Notes under the pieces: generated by a model
Databases searched by the model: none
Seen by the model: only the letters and a program-made list of their open reading frames with translations
Told to the model about the DNA's origin: nothing
Assembly: GCA_028873575.1 (NCBI GenBank)
Contig: JAGWHY010000002.1
Span: 94,253-158,252, forward strand
Direction: 5' to 3'
Origin: Acidobacteriota bacterium
Lineage (GTDB): Bacteria > Actinomycetota > Acidimicrobiia > Acidimicrobiales > RAAP-2
DNA length: 64,000 nt
Made by a program: the position numbers and the translations under genes
Shown here: positions 39,660-48,767 of the stretch, piece by piece
Layout: every line of letters starts with the position of its first letter
Position numbering within the stretch: the stretch's first letter is position 1

Positions 39660-40949
39660 ATGAACCTCCGTGAGGACTGGCAGTTTCGAGGTCTCGTCCA
39701 CCAGACCACCGACGACACGGTCCTCGACCGTTTGAGCGCCGGGGGACTCACGGGTTACATCGGCTTTGACCCGACGGCGCCGTCACTGCATTTGGGCTCC
39801 TTAATGCAGATCTGCCTGTTACGTCGCCTGCAACTGGCGGGAAATCGACCCATCGCGCTCGCGGGAGGCGGCACGGGACTCATTGGTGACCCGAGCTTTA
39901 AAGACGCCGAGCGGCCCTTGCTCGACGCGGAGCGCCTCGCGGCGAACGTCGAAGGGATTCGCGAACAGTTAAGTAGGTTCTTGGACTTTTCGCCGAGCGC
40001 CGGGGCGAGTCGGGCGTTGTTACTTAATAACGCGGACTGGTTGACCACCATCTCGCTGACAGATTTCCTTCGCGACGTGGGTAAACACTTCACGGTCAAT
40101 CAAATGATCGCCAAGGAAGCCGTGCGCAGTCGTCTCGAGCGCGACGACGTCGGTCTGTCGTTTACCGAGTTTTCGTACATGCTCCTCCAGGCCTACGACT
40201 TTCTTCGACTCCACCAAGATCATGACTGCACCCTCCAATTAGGCGGTTCGGATCAGTGGGGCAACATCGTCTCGGGCGTGGAATTAGTTCGCAAGGTCAC
40301 TGGTCATTCGGTACACGCGATCACGTCGCCGCTGCTGGTCAACGCCGACGGCAAGAAGATGGGCAAGAGCGAGGGCACCTCGCAGCGCGTCTGGCTCGAC
40401 GCGTCGTTGACGTCACCGTTCGCGATGCATCAGTACTTGCTGAACACCGACGACGCCTCGACACCGAGTCGACTGCGCTGTTTTACCTTTCTCAGCCACG
40501 ACGAGATACGCGAGCTCGACGAGAGCCTCGTGTCCGCGCCCCAGGAGCGACGGGCCCAACGTGCGTTGGCGGACGCCGTCGTCACGTTCATCCACGGCGA
40601 GGAAGCGGCCCGAGCGGCCCAACGGGCGGCCGACGCTCTGTTTAGCGAGACCATCAGCGACCTCGACGAGACGACGTTGCTCGCGGTCGTGGCCGACGCC
40701 CCGTCGTCCTCGTGGTCGCGCGAAGAGCTCGCCCACGGGGTCGAGGCGACTCAGCTGCTCGTGCGTTGTGGATTGGCGAAGTCGCTCGGTGAGGCCCGAC
40801 GCTTCATTGAACAAGGTGGCGTGTACGTCAACAACCGTCGACTGGAGCCTGACCCGGACGTGACCATTGATCTCTCGCGGGCTCTGCACGACCGTTACCT
40901 GGTGGTGCGGCGCGGTCGACGTGAACTTCACTTGGTCGTCGCGGCGTGA
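39660..40949 (+). CDS. tyrS: Tyrosine--tRNA ligase
   Basis: YIGFDPTAPSLHLGS (HIGH-like), LLVNADGKKMGKSEG (KMSKS-like), C-terminal S4; ATG at 39660. Confidence 0.96.
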   Translation: MNLREDWQFRGLVHQTTDDTVLDRLSAGGLTGYIGFDPTAPSLHLGSLMQICLLRRLQLAGNRPIALAGGGTGLIGDPSFKDAERPLLDAERLAANVEGIREQLSRFLDFSPSAGASRALLLNNADWLTTISLTDFLRDVGKHFTVNQMIAKEAVRSRLERDDVGLSFTEFSYMLLQAYDFLRLHQDHDCTLQLGGSDQWGNIVSGVELVRKVTGHSVHAITSPLLVNADGKKMGKSEGTSQRVWLDASLTSPFAMHQYLLNTDDASTPSRLRCFTFLSHDEIRELDESLVSAPQERRAQRALADAVVTFIHGEEAARAAQRAADALFSETISDLDETTLLAVVADAPSSSWSREELAHGVEATQLLVRCGLAKSLGEARRFIEQGGVYVNNRRLEPDPDVTIDLSRALHDRYLVVRRGRRELHLVVAA

Positions 40950-41380
40950 TTCAACGCGTGGTCGTGGTGCTAGTGGCGGGCGTGGTACTGGCGGGTTGTG
41001 GATCGATCAAACTTTCGACCGCGATGGTGGGCTGGGTACACGACAACGCCTTCGTCGCCTCGAGTAAAGCTCTGAGCGTGGACGCGAGTCACGTCGCCGG
41101 TGCCCTGCGTGCAGCGTCGTCGAGCGTGAACGAACTGCACACGGTGTGTGGCGTGCTGTTACTGGACACCCAAAAGGCGAACACCCCGCTCCCGACGCCG
41201 GACGATCAGGCGACGAAACTGCTCAGCGGCGCCTACGAGAATCTCGCCGGCGCGGCCAACGAGTGTTACGGCGCTGACGCCAGCCCGTTGAAGCGCGCCC
41301 GCGCGCTCGCGATGTTGGCTCGAGGGCTCGCGAAACTGTCTGAAGGCGTGGCGCGCGTCGCGGTCGCCTCGGCGCCTTAA
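40946..41380 (+). CDS. Putative lipoprotein
   Basis: N-terminal hydrophobic segment with LAGC lipobox. Confidence 0.6.
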   Translation: MIQRVVVVLVAGVVLAGCGSIKLSTAMVGWVHDNAFVASSKALSVDASHVAGALRAASSSVNELHTVCGVLLLDTQKANTPLPTPDDQATKLLSGAYENLAGAANECYGADASPLKRARALAMLARGLAKLSEGVARVAVASAP

Positions 41381-41625
41381 CTATTCGGCGGGCGTAAGTC
41401 AATCTCGAGACGCAAAATGCCGTCTTCGAGGGTGGCGACGGCGTCGCCCAGCATGGCGTAGTCCTGGAAGTCAAGGCGCGCCGCCTCAATGAAGCGCAGG
41501 CGCTCAGGTCCTTCGACGGGCGGTAGTCCCCGACGTTTGACGGCCTCCGCGCGCTCACGGAAACGCAAAATCATGTCCTGGGGGTCAAAGACGTTGCTCA
41601 CGTTGACGATGTTAGGAGGTTTCAA
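41377..41625 (-). CDS. Small conserved hypothetical protein (82 aa)
   Basis: ORF, stop overlaps the convergent neighbour stop; family unknown. Confidence 0.55.
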   Translation of the reverse strand: MKPPNIVNVSNVFDPQDMILRFRERAEAVKRRGLPPVEGPERLRFIEAARLDFQDYAMLGDAVATLEDGILRLEIDLRPPNS

Positions 41626-41654
41626 TCGAGGGCGAACTTGGTAGTATGGCTACT

Positions 41655-41705
41655 CAACTCAGTGCTCCTGAGTTGTGGTCGCCGCCGGGTACCGGCCCGC
41701 GACCA
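41655..41705 (+). promoter_or_regulatory. Tandem stem-loops upstream of a small Cys-containing ORF
   Basis: CAACTCAG-TGCTC-CTGAGTTG (perfect 8-bp arms) then TGGTCG-cc-GCCGG-GTA-CCGGC-ccg-CGACCA, immediately before a GAGGAG-type RBS. Confidence 0.55.
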
Positions 41706-41718
41706 GTGAGGAGTTGAC

Positions 41719-41931
41719 GTGAAAAAGGGTCGCCACCGCCGATTTGTCGAAGCCCGAGAGTTGAAGCGCTCGACGGGCCCCCGCGCGACAACCTGCGTGG
41801 AGTGTGGCGCGGCTCCCGAAGACGTTCACGCCGAGTGGTGCCTCGCGGAAGAGGACCGCTACGACGAGATTCTGGGCTCACTGCCGCGTCCCGCGTTCAA
41901 CGAGGAAGACCCGCTGGCCGCGGAGGGTTAA
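41719..41931 (+). CDS. Small hypothetical protein with CxxC...C putative metal-binding residues
   Basis: 70 aa ORF with RBS; ATTCVECGAAPEDVHAEWCLAEEDRYDEIL. Confidence 0.6.
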   Translation: MKKGRHRRFVEARELKRSTGPRATTCVECGAAPEDVHAEWCLAEEDRYDEILGSLPRPAFNEEDPLAAEG

Positions 41932-42665
41932 CGACGTCGGATCGTCGGATGCGCGATGCGCGTACCCACCGGAGCTTTCGTGCGTTGATTCAGTACCGCC
42001 AGTAGCTTCTCGTAGATCGTTTCACCGACCATCGCGATGAGCTCTTCGCGCATTGAGTCAACCACGCGGCTCTTGCCCACGAAGGCCTCGGGAGCCTCGG
42101 TGCACCACCAATGAAACTCAGAGCCACCCGGGCCCCAGTCGCGACGGTCCCATTGCGAGATTCGCGTGATCACGTGGCCGTCGTCTTGCACGTCGTCGTC
42201 TCGTCGTAGGGGGAGTTGCCAGCAGACCTCCGGCTTAAGCGGAATGTAACTCTCCTGGTTGTCCATCGCCATCACGTGCAGCGCGCATCCCGGTCCGCGC
42301 TCGAATCCGGGACGATTGAGAAAAATACAGGCGTCGTCCACCAGTCTCGTGACGATCTCGCCGTTTTTCTTCACCCGCGTCGTGCCGTTCTTACCCTTGG
42401 CGCGGAACTGCCACTGCTCCTTGGTGAGGCGCTTGGCGGCCTTTTCTACTCGCCGACGGTCCTTTTCGTCCACGAAGTGCGCGCCGTAGCTGCAACAGCC
42501 CTGCACGAGTTCGGGCGCGGCCCCCGTAAGTACGCCTTGGCAACCGTTGCCAAAGATGCACTCCCAGTTACTTTCGAGAAAAGTGGCGTCAAAGAGCCAG
42601 GTGCGCTCGTGGTCGTCGTCGGCAAAACTGACCCATTCGTGGGTGTCGAGGGGAAGTGAACTCAC
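41928..42665 (-). CDS. Cysteine-rich conserved protein (Fe-S or Zn binding suspected)
   Basis: WECIFGNGCQGVL...VQGCCSYGAHF...ACIFLNRPGFERGPGCALH; many spaced Cys and His residues. Confidence 0.6.
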   Translation of the reverse strand: MSSLPLDTHEWVSFADDDHERTWLFDATFLESNWECIFGNGCQGVLTGAAPELVQGCCSYGAHFVDEKDRRRVEKAAKRLTKEQWQFRAKGKNGTTRVKKNGEIVTRLVDDACIFLNRPGFERGPGCALHVMAMDNQESYIPLKPEVCWQLPLRRDDDVQDDGHVITRISQWDRRDWGPGGSEFHWWCTEAPEAFVGKSRVVDSMREELIAMVGETIYEKLLAVLNQRTKAPVGTRIAHPTIRRR

Positions 42666-42720
42666 GCCGCAAAACTTAGTGGGCGATCGCGGTGTCGCCG
42701 GGCACCCCTACACTTTTGGG

Positions 42721-43371
42721 GTGACCTCTCTCGACACATTCGACGTTTTAACGCTGACCGACGCGGCGCGTGACGTCGTGCTCGACGCCCTGGCGCAAGA
42801 GGCGAATAGCGACGCGCTCGCGCTCTTCGTCGAAGTGACCGGTACGCGTGGCGCCGGTTACGCCTACGACCTGTATTTCTCCGAAGTGTCGAACGCCCCC
42901 GAGGGGTCGGCCGTCGGTGTCGACCACGACGTGACCATCGTGATTCCTGAATCGAGTGTGTCGCGCCTGCGCGGTAGCCGCCTCGAATTCGCGGATGAGG
43001 GCGGTGGCGGCCTCGTACTGGTCAATCCCAACGTGCCCACGCCCGAAGAGGCCAACCCCGGCGTGCCGGCCGAGATTCTGGCGCTCGGCATCGAAGGTCC
43101 GCTCGCGAGCGTCGCGGTCGTGGTCCTCGAAGAGCAGGTCAATCCCTCCATCGCCTCGCACGGTGGACGAGCCGACCTGGTCGCGATGGACGAAGAGGCG
43201 AAGGCCGCCTACGTCAAACTCTCCGGCGGGTGCCAGGGCTGCGCCATGAGTCGTATGACGCTTTCCCAGGGCATCGAGACGATGTTGCGCGAAGCGATCC
43301 CTGAACTTACGCGCGTGATCGACGTCACCGACCACGCTTCGGGGGAGAATCCGTTCTACGCCAACGCGTAG
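42721..43371 (+). CDS. NfuA-like Fe-S biogenesis protein (degenerate A-type domain + NifU C-terminal domain)
   Basis: C-terminal VKLSGGCQGCAMSRMTLSQGIETMLREAIPEL; IscA-like N-terminus without its cysteines. Confidence 0.88.
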   Translation: MTSLDTFDVLTLTDAARDVVLDALAQEANSDALALFVEVTGTRGAGYAYDLYFSEVSNAPEGSAVGVDHDVTIVIPESSVSRLRGSRLEFADEGGGGLVLVNPNVPTPEEANPGVPAEILALGIEGPLASVAVVVLEEQVNPSIASHGGRADLVAMDEEAKAAYVKLSGGCQGCAMSRMTLSQGIETMLREAIPELTRVIDVTDHASGENPFYANA

Positions 43372-43412
43372 TTCGTCGTCGACGCCGCGGTCGACCAATC
43401 TAGACTTAGACG

Positions 43413-44603
43413 ATGTTGCGCTTCTTAACGGCTGGCGAGAGCCACGGCCCCGCCCTTAACGTCATCGTCGAGGGTCTTCCTTCGGGAATTCACCTTACGC
43501 TTGAGGACCTCGGCGACGACCTCGCGCGACGCCGTCTGGGTTACGGGCGAGGTCCGCGGATGCGCTTTGAGCGCGACGAACTACGACTGCTGGGCGGGGT
43601 GCGTCACGGACGAACTCTCGGTTCTCCGGTGTCGCTCGAAATCGCGAACTCCGAGTGGGCGAAGTGGGAGCAGGAGATGTCGGCCGCGCCCGGTCGACCC
43701 AGCGACAAACTCACGACCCCTCGACCGGGGCACGCCGATCTGGTTGGAATGCAAAAGTACGCCTTCGACGACGCGCGTGACGTCTTAGAGCGCGCGAGCG
43801 CGCGCGAAACCGCGGCCCGCGTGGCCGCGGGCACCATGGCGAAGGCCCTGCTGCGCGAAATTGGCGTCGAGGTCGTCAGCCACGTGGTGCGAATTGGCAC
43901 CGCCGTCGCGGAGAACTCACGGCGACCTGGGCCGGGGGACTTAGCGCGCGTTGACGAGAGCGAAGTGCGTTGTTTCGATCCCGAGGTCGAAGCCGCGATG
44001 ATTGCCGAAATTAAGGCGGCCGCCAAAGAGGGGGACTCCCTCGGTGGCGTGGTCGAGGTCATTGGGTACGGCGTACCAGCGGGTTTAGGTAGTTACGTGC
44101 ACTGGGACCGCAAGCTCGACGGACTGCTGGCTGGCGCCCTAATGAGCATCCAGGCCGTGAAGGCGGTCGAGATCGGTGATGGCATGGCCCAGGCGGCCCA
44201 GCGCGGCAGCGTCGCCCACGACGCGATCGCGCTCGACGAGGGCTTTCTTGCCGGCGGCGGCTTCGTACGCCGAAGCGACCACGCGGGTGGTTTGGAGGGC
44301 GGCATGACGTCGGGCGCGCCCTTGATCGCACGCGTCGCGATGAAACCACTGGCGACTCTTAATCGCCCGGTACTCGAGACGGTCGACGTCGCCACCGGTG
44401 AGAGCACCGTGTCATTTAAAGAACGCACCGACGTCACCGCCGTACCCGCGCTGGGCGTGGTGACCGAGGCCATGATGGCCCTGGTGCTCGCCAATGAGGC
44501 GTTGCGTAAGTTCGGTGGGGACTCGCTCGAGGAGTTCGTGCGCAATCACGCGAACTACGTCGCGCACCTGGGATCGACGTCGTCGTCCGCGCACGAGAGC
44601 TGA
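43413..44603 (+). CDS. aroC: Chorismate synthase
   Basis: MLRFLTAGESHGPAL, RRLGYGRGPRM, ASARETAARVAAGTMAK. Confidence 0.97.
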   Translation: MLRFLTAGESHGPALNVIVEGLPSGIHLTLEDLGDDLARRRLGYGRGPRMRFERDELRLLGGVRHGRTLGSPVSLEIANSEWAKWEQEMSAAPGRPSDKLTTPRPGHADLVGMQKYAFDDARDVLERASARETAARVAAGTMAKALLREIGVEVVSHVVRIGTAVAENSRRPGPGDLARVDESEVRCFDPEVEAAMIAEIKAAAKEGDSLGGVVEVIGYGVPAGLGSYVHWDRKLDGLLAGALMSIQAVKAVEIGDGMAQAAQRGSVAHDAIALDEGFLAGGGFVRRSDHAGGLEGGMTSGAPLIARVAMKPLATLNRPVLETVDVATGESTVSFKERTDVTAVPALGVVTEAMMALVLANEALRKFGGDSLEEFVRNHANYVAHLGSTSSSAHES

Positions 44604-44605
44604 GC

Positions 44606-45106
44606 GTGGCGCGCGTTCTGTTCGTCGGCCTTCCCGGTGTAGGCAAGAGCGCGATTGCGGCGCAGTTGGGAATTCGATGGGGTTGTGAGGTGGTGGACAC
44701 CGACTACGAAGTGGCCCAACGCGCCGGTATCGCGGTCGCGGAACTCTTGCGCACTCACGGCGAGGCGGCACTTCGCGCACTGGAAAATGACGTTCTCGAC
44801 GACGTCGTGGCGCGCGACGTTGTGGTCGCGACCGGCGGGGGCATCGTCACGACCGCTTCGGCGCGCGCGTTGCTGAGAGCGGAGAACACGATTTGGCTGG
44901 ACTGTCCCGACGACGTCGTGCTGACGCGCCTCGGCGACGGAGATCGACCACTGTTGGGTGATGATTGGGCCGCGTCGCTCAGTCAACTACGAGCACATCG
45001 AACGCCCTGGTACGAGGAGGTCTCGCGCCATCGCGTCGATACCTCGGGCGAGTTAGCGGACGTCGTGACGCGCGTCGCCGCCACGATCGAAACGACGAAA
45101 TCATGA
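44606..45106 (+). CDS. aroK: Shikimate kinase
   Basis: FVGLPGVGKSAIAAQLG P-loop, DTDYEV, TGGGIV; between aroC and aroB. Confidence 0.93.
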   Translation: MARVLFVGLPGVGKSAIAAQLGIRWGCEVVDTDYEVAQRAGIAVAELLRTHGEAALRALENDVLDDVVARDVVVATGGGIVTTASARALLRAENTIWLDCPDDVVLTRLGDGDRPLLGDDWAASLSQLRAHRTPWYEEVSRHRVDTSGELADVVTRVAATIETTKS

Positions 45107-46152
45107 AGATTCGCGTCGACCTCGGTGCGCGCGGCTACGACGTACACGTCGGCCACGGCACCCGCGCACAGTTGGCGTCCATAATTCGTGAACGCGCGTC
45201 GCGCGCGAAATGCGCCGTCATCGTGACCTCGCCGAAACTTCGAGCGTTGCCGTGGTTTGACCTAGTGACTGGACTGGAGACCGACGTCGTTGAGGTTCCC
45301 GACGGCGAGCGCGCCAAAACGCCCGAAACGTTCGTCGGATTGGTCGAGACGTTGGCCCAACGTGGACTGTCGCGCGACGACCTCGTCGTCGCGGTCGGGG
45401 GAGGGGCAATCACCGATCTGGCGGGGTTCGCCGCGGCGTCGTACCTACGCGGGATTGACGTCCTCCACGTCGCGACGTCGGTCGCCGGTCAGGTGGATGC
45501 CGCAATCGGCGGTAAGACCGGGGTCAACCTCGTCGCGGGCAAAAACCTACTGGGTGCTTTTCACCAGCCCATTGCCGTGGTGTGTGACCTCGACGTGCTC
45601 GAGACACTGCCCCCACGAGACTTCCGAGCCGGTTTGGGCGAGGTCGTGAAGTGCGCGCTTCTCGAAGGACTCGGCGCCGAAGAACTGCGGTTGATGAGTT
45701 TTGAGGCGCAGGTTGAATTGGCAATCTCGCTGAAGGCCCGCGTGGTCTCGGGCGACGAGCGCGAGGGTTCGACACGCGCCCTTTTGAACTACGGCCACAC
45801 CCTGGCCCACGCGATGGAGCGCGCGTCGATTTTGCAGGGCCACGACGACCTGCGCCACGGTGAGGCCGTTGCGATTGGCCTCGCCTTCGCCGCGCGACTG
45901 GCCCGCGCGTTGGGGCGCCTTGACGACGCGGGGGTGGAAGTCCACGACGAGATGCTCGCGAGCGTCCAATTACCCTCTCGGGTCCCCGCTCAGTACGACA
46001 CGGCTGATCTCCTCGAGGCGATGAGCCACGATAAGAAGGCCCACCACGACCTGACCTTCGTACTCGCCGGTCCCCAGGGGTTTAGTGTCGTTCGTGGCGT
46101 CGACGCCACACTCGTGCGTGACGAGCTCGAACACTTCCGAGGAGAGTCGTGA
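45103..46152 (+). CDS. aroB: 3-dehydroquinate synthase
   Basis: VAVGGGAITDLAGFAAASYLRGID, TSVAGQVDAAIGGKTGVNL. Confidence 0.96.
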   Translation: MKIRVDLGARGYDVHVGHGTRAQLASIIRERASRAKCAVIVTSPKLRALPWFDLVTGLETDVVEVPDGERAKTPETFVGLVETLAQRGLSRDDLVVAVGGGAITDLAGFAAASYLRGIDVLHVATSVAGQVDAAIGGKTGVNLVAGKNLLGAFHQPIAVVCDLDVLETLPPRDFRAGLGEVVKCALLEGLGAEELRLMSFEAQVELAISLKARVVSGDEREGSTRALLNYGHTLAHAMERASILQGHDDLRHGEAVAIGLAFAARLARALGRLDDAGVEVHDEMLASVQLPSRVPAQYDTADLLEAMSHDKKAHHDLTFVLAGPQGFSVVRGVDATLVRDELEHFRGES

Positions 46153-46598
46153 GCAACGTGATTTTTCTGCTGTCGGGACCGAATCTCGACGAGTTGGGCA
46201 TTCGTGAGCCCGCGCTTTACGGCACCACCACACTGGCCCAGCACGTGGCGCGCTTTACGGAGCGCGCGAGCGCGGCCGGCTGCGCGGTGGTTCATCGTCA
46301 GTCGAACTTCGAAGGCGATCTCGTCGAGGCGATTCACGAGGCGCGTCAGGACGTCGCCCTCGCGATCGTGATTAACGCCGGCGCGCTGACCCACTACTCT
46401 TGGTCGCTGCGCGACGCCCTGGCGAACTTCTCGGGTATCAAAATTGAGGTCCACCTCTCCAACCCACTGGCGCGAGAGGACTTTCGCCACGTCAGCACGC
46501 TGGCGAACGTAGTTGACGGGTCAATCGCGGGTTTTCACGCGTTGAGTTACGACCTCGCCCTAGAGGCCGTCCTCGCGCTGCGTAACGCGTCGGCGTAG
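46149..46598 (+). CDS. aroQ: Type II 3-dehydroquinate dehydratase
   Basis: GPNLDELGIREPALYG, NAGALTHYSWSLRDAL, EVHLSNPLAREDFRHVS. Confidence 0.93.
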   Translation: MSNVIFLLSGPNLDELGIREPALYGTTTLAQHVARFTERASAAGCAVVHRQSNFEGDLVEAIHEARQDVALAIVINAGALTHYSWSLRDALANFSGIKIEVHLSNPLAREDFRHVSTLANVVDGSIAGFHALSYDLALEAVLALRNASA

Positions 46599-46654
46599 CC
46601 TTTCGACGTTGCGTAGACTGGACCACGCACCAAACGCGAAAGGTTTTCCGGCAC

Positions 46655-47218
46655 ATGGCCGCTATCAACACCTCGGACATCAAGAACGGCATCACGCTCA
46701 AAATCGATGACGCTCTGTTTACGGTCATTGAGTTTCAGCACGTCAAGCCCGGCAAGGGGGGCGCGTTTGTTCGTACGAAACTGCGTAACGCCCGTACCGG
46801 CGCGGTCATCGAGCGCACCTACCGGGCCGACGAGCGCCTGGAGCAGGCCATCATCGACAAGCGCGACACGCAGTATCTCTACCGTGACGGTGACGACTAC
46901 ATCTTCATGGACCAGGTCAACTACGACCAAGTCCCGGTCTCTTCGAAGGGTCTTGGCGACGCGGTCAACTTTTTAAAGGAGACCGGCAAAGCGATGCTGA
47001 TTCTCCACGACGACGAAATCATTGGCGTGGAGCTTCCGGCGTCGGTCGAACTCACGATTACCGAGACCGAACCGGGTGTGCAGGGTGACCGGGTTTCGGG
47101 CGCGCGCAAGCCCGCCACACTCGAAACGGGCTTCGTAGTCCAGGTTCCCCTCTTCGTTGGTCCTGGTGAAACCATAAAAGTTGACACTCGTAGCGGCGAA
47201 TACATGACCCGGGCCTAG
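46655..47218 (+). CDS. efp: Elongation factor P
   Basis: TSDIKNGITLKID, FQHVKPGKGGAFVRTKLRN, C-terminal KVDTRSGEYMTRA. Confidence 0.97.
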   Translation: MAAINTSDIKNGITLKIDDALFTVIEFQHVKPGKGGAFVRTKLRNARTGAVIERTYRADERLEQAIIDKRDTQYLYRDGDDYIFMDQVNYDQVPVSSKGLGDAVNFLKETGKAMLILHDDEIIGVELPASVELTITETEPGVQGDRVSGARKPATLETGFVVQVPLFVGPGETIKVDTRSGEYMTRA

Positions 47219-47219
47219 G

Positions 47220-47621
47220 GTGAGCGAGCTCGGTCACGCGCGTCGTCGGGCCCGCCAGCGAGCGCTGGAGTTGCTGTACGAATCGAGTATGAAGGACCGC
47301 CCAGCGACGGTGGTCGCGGCTGAACAGTCGGTGCCCCCCGACCCGTACGTGACGACGCTTCTACGTGCGGTAGACGAGCATCGGGTCCGTGCCGAAGAAC
47401 TCATCACTCAACAGTCGCATCAGTGGGCCCTCGAGCGAATCGCGTTGCTGGATCGGCTGATTATGACCTTGGCGATTAGCGAACTCCTGCTTGACGACGC
47501 CCCCCCGATGGCCGTAGTGCTTGACGAGGCCGTCGAGCTCGCGAAGACCTACTCGACCGACGACTCGCCCAGCTTCGTCAATGGTGTACTGGCTGGTTGC
47601 GTACCATTTCTCCACGCGTAA
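47220..47621 (+). CDS. nusB: Transcription antitermination factor NusB
   Basis: RRRARQRALELLYES, NGVLA; follows efp. Confidence 0.92.
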   Translation: MSELGHARRRARQRALELLYESSMKDRPATVVAAEQSVPPDPYVTTLLRAVDEHRVRAEELITQQSHQWALERIALLDRLIMTLAISELLLDDAPPMAVVLDEAVELAKTYSTDDSPSFVNGVLAGCVPFLHA

Positions 47622-47642
47622 ACGCGCACGATGTGGCGCGTT
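47621..47642. terminator. Hairpin between convergent nusB and 47664 gene, AACGCGC-N8-GCGCGTT
   Basis: Perfect 7-bp arms at convergent gene ends; no clear U tract. Confidence 0.4.
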
Positions 47643-47663
47643 GGTAGATCCGTACGCGTTTGC

Positions 47664-48038
47664 CTAGGGTGACTCGGGCTTCTCGTGCGGATCGTGAGAT
47701 TCGTTCGCCGGACGCGGCTCGTGGACGCGAGCGAGGTACGCGTTAAAGGCGGCGCGCGATGCCTCAACCCCTACGTCCTCGACCGGATTTTCCGTCGAAC
47801 CATGTCGTTCGTCGAGCTCCTCGATTAATAGTTTTCGCCACACGTAGACCCCGTAGAGCCCCAGGATCGGCCACTCAACGACGTAGGCCCACGAAAGATC
47901 ATTGCCACCGATTGCCCGACGGAGTTCGACGATAAACGCACTCGTGCAGATCAGCTCCGCGAGGGTCAGACCCACGTGGATTCCAAGAATCTTCTTAGTT
48001 TGGCTCTTCACTAAGTCGAAGATTACTGAGCAAACCAA
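47664..48038 (-). CDS. Small two-TM membrane protein, paralogue of the 55057 gene
   Basis: ELRRAIGGNDLSWAYVVEWPILGLYGVYVWRKLL matches ELHRALGGNGLSWAYVFEWPLLAAFAIYMWWKVL. Confidence 0.7.
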   Translation of the reverse strand: MVCSVIFDLVKSQTKKILGIHVGLTLAELICTSAFIVELRRAIGGNDLSWAYVVEWPILGLYGVYVWRKLLIEELDERHGSTENPVEDVGVEASRAAFNAYLARVHEPRPANESHDPHEKPESP

Positions 48039-48090
48039 TTACGCTCGTGACGGAGTTTCAAAGGGAACGCCGAATCGCAAGGAGTGATGT

Positions 48091-48765
48091 ATGACCATGA
48101 GAGGAAGAGTGGCTTCGGTCCTCGGGCTCTTCGTAGTTGCGGTTGCACTCGTCGTGTGGGCGGTGTCGACACTGTTGACGCCCGGTACCCCCGGCGGTGT
48201 TACGGACTTTACGAAGACGCAAGCGATGGGCCAGCCCGTTGACGTAACGGTTCAGACAGTCGGTGCCATTGGCTTTGGTGCTCACCCCAGCTGGGTTTCG
48301 TACTTGGTGAAGAACCCGACGACCGGCAAGTGGGTCCATGACACCACCTGGCAGCTCCCTGCAAACTCCGTCATTCACATGACCGTTCTCCAGTACGACT
48401 CGGGTAGCCCCTTGCGAAACCAAGAGTGGGGCCAGATTCAAGGTGTCTCGAATGCCGAACTGAACGGAACGCCCTACTCGGTATACAACTCCTACACCGG
48501 CAATGGCGTGGGCCACACGTTCGCGGTGCCGGAACTTGGCATTAGCGTCCCGCTCGTTGGCGCGAGTGGCAACATCTGTGCCGCGGGACCATGCCAGACG
48601 AGCAGCCCGCACAACACGATTACCTTCACCTTCAAGACCCCCAAGCAGGCCGGTGAGTACCACTGGCAGTGCTTTGTTCCGTGTGGTCTTGGATCCCTGT
48701 ACGGAAACGGTTACGGAATGTCAACCCAGAACTACATGGGCGGATTCCTGGACGTGGTCGCTTAA
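48091..48765 (+). CDS. Membrane-anchored cupredoxin-domain protein, CuA-like subunit II paralogue
   Basis: N-terminal TM; GHTFAVPEL and GEYHWQCFVPCGLGSLYGNGYGMSTQNYMGGFLDV, C-x3-C as in CuA centres. Confidence 0.75.
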   Translation: MTMRGRVASVLGLFVVAVALVVWAVSTLLTPGTPGGVTDFTKTQAMGQPVDVTVQTVGAIGFGAHPSWVSYLVKNPTTGKWVHDTTWQLPANSVIHMTVLQYDSGSPLRNQEWGQIQGVSNAELNGTPYSVYNSYTGNGVGHTFAVPELGISVPLVGASGNICAAGPCQTSSPHNTITFTFKTPKQAGEYHWQCFVPCGLGSLYGNGYGMSTQNYMGGFLDVVA

Positions 48766-48767
48766 TC

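Noticed and set aside
46149-46598. Apparent deviations in AroQ motifs (QSNFEG, NAGALTHYS)
   Set aside because: Catalytic Arg, Tyr, Asn and His positions look conserved; normal family variation
46600-46650. CCTTTCG...CGAAAGG inverted repeat upstream of efp
   Set aside because: Arms separated by about 30 nt; weak evidence for a functional hairpin, and the second arm overlaps the probable RBS by chance
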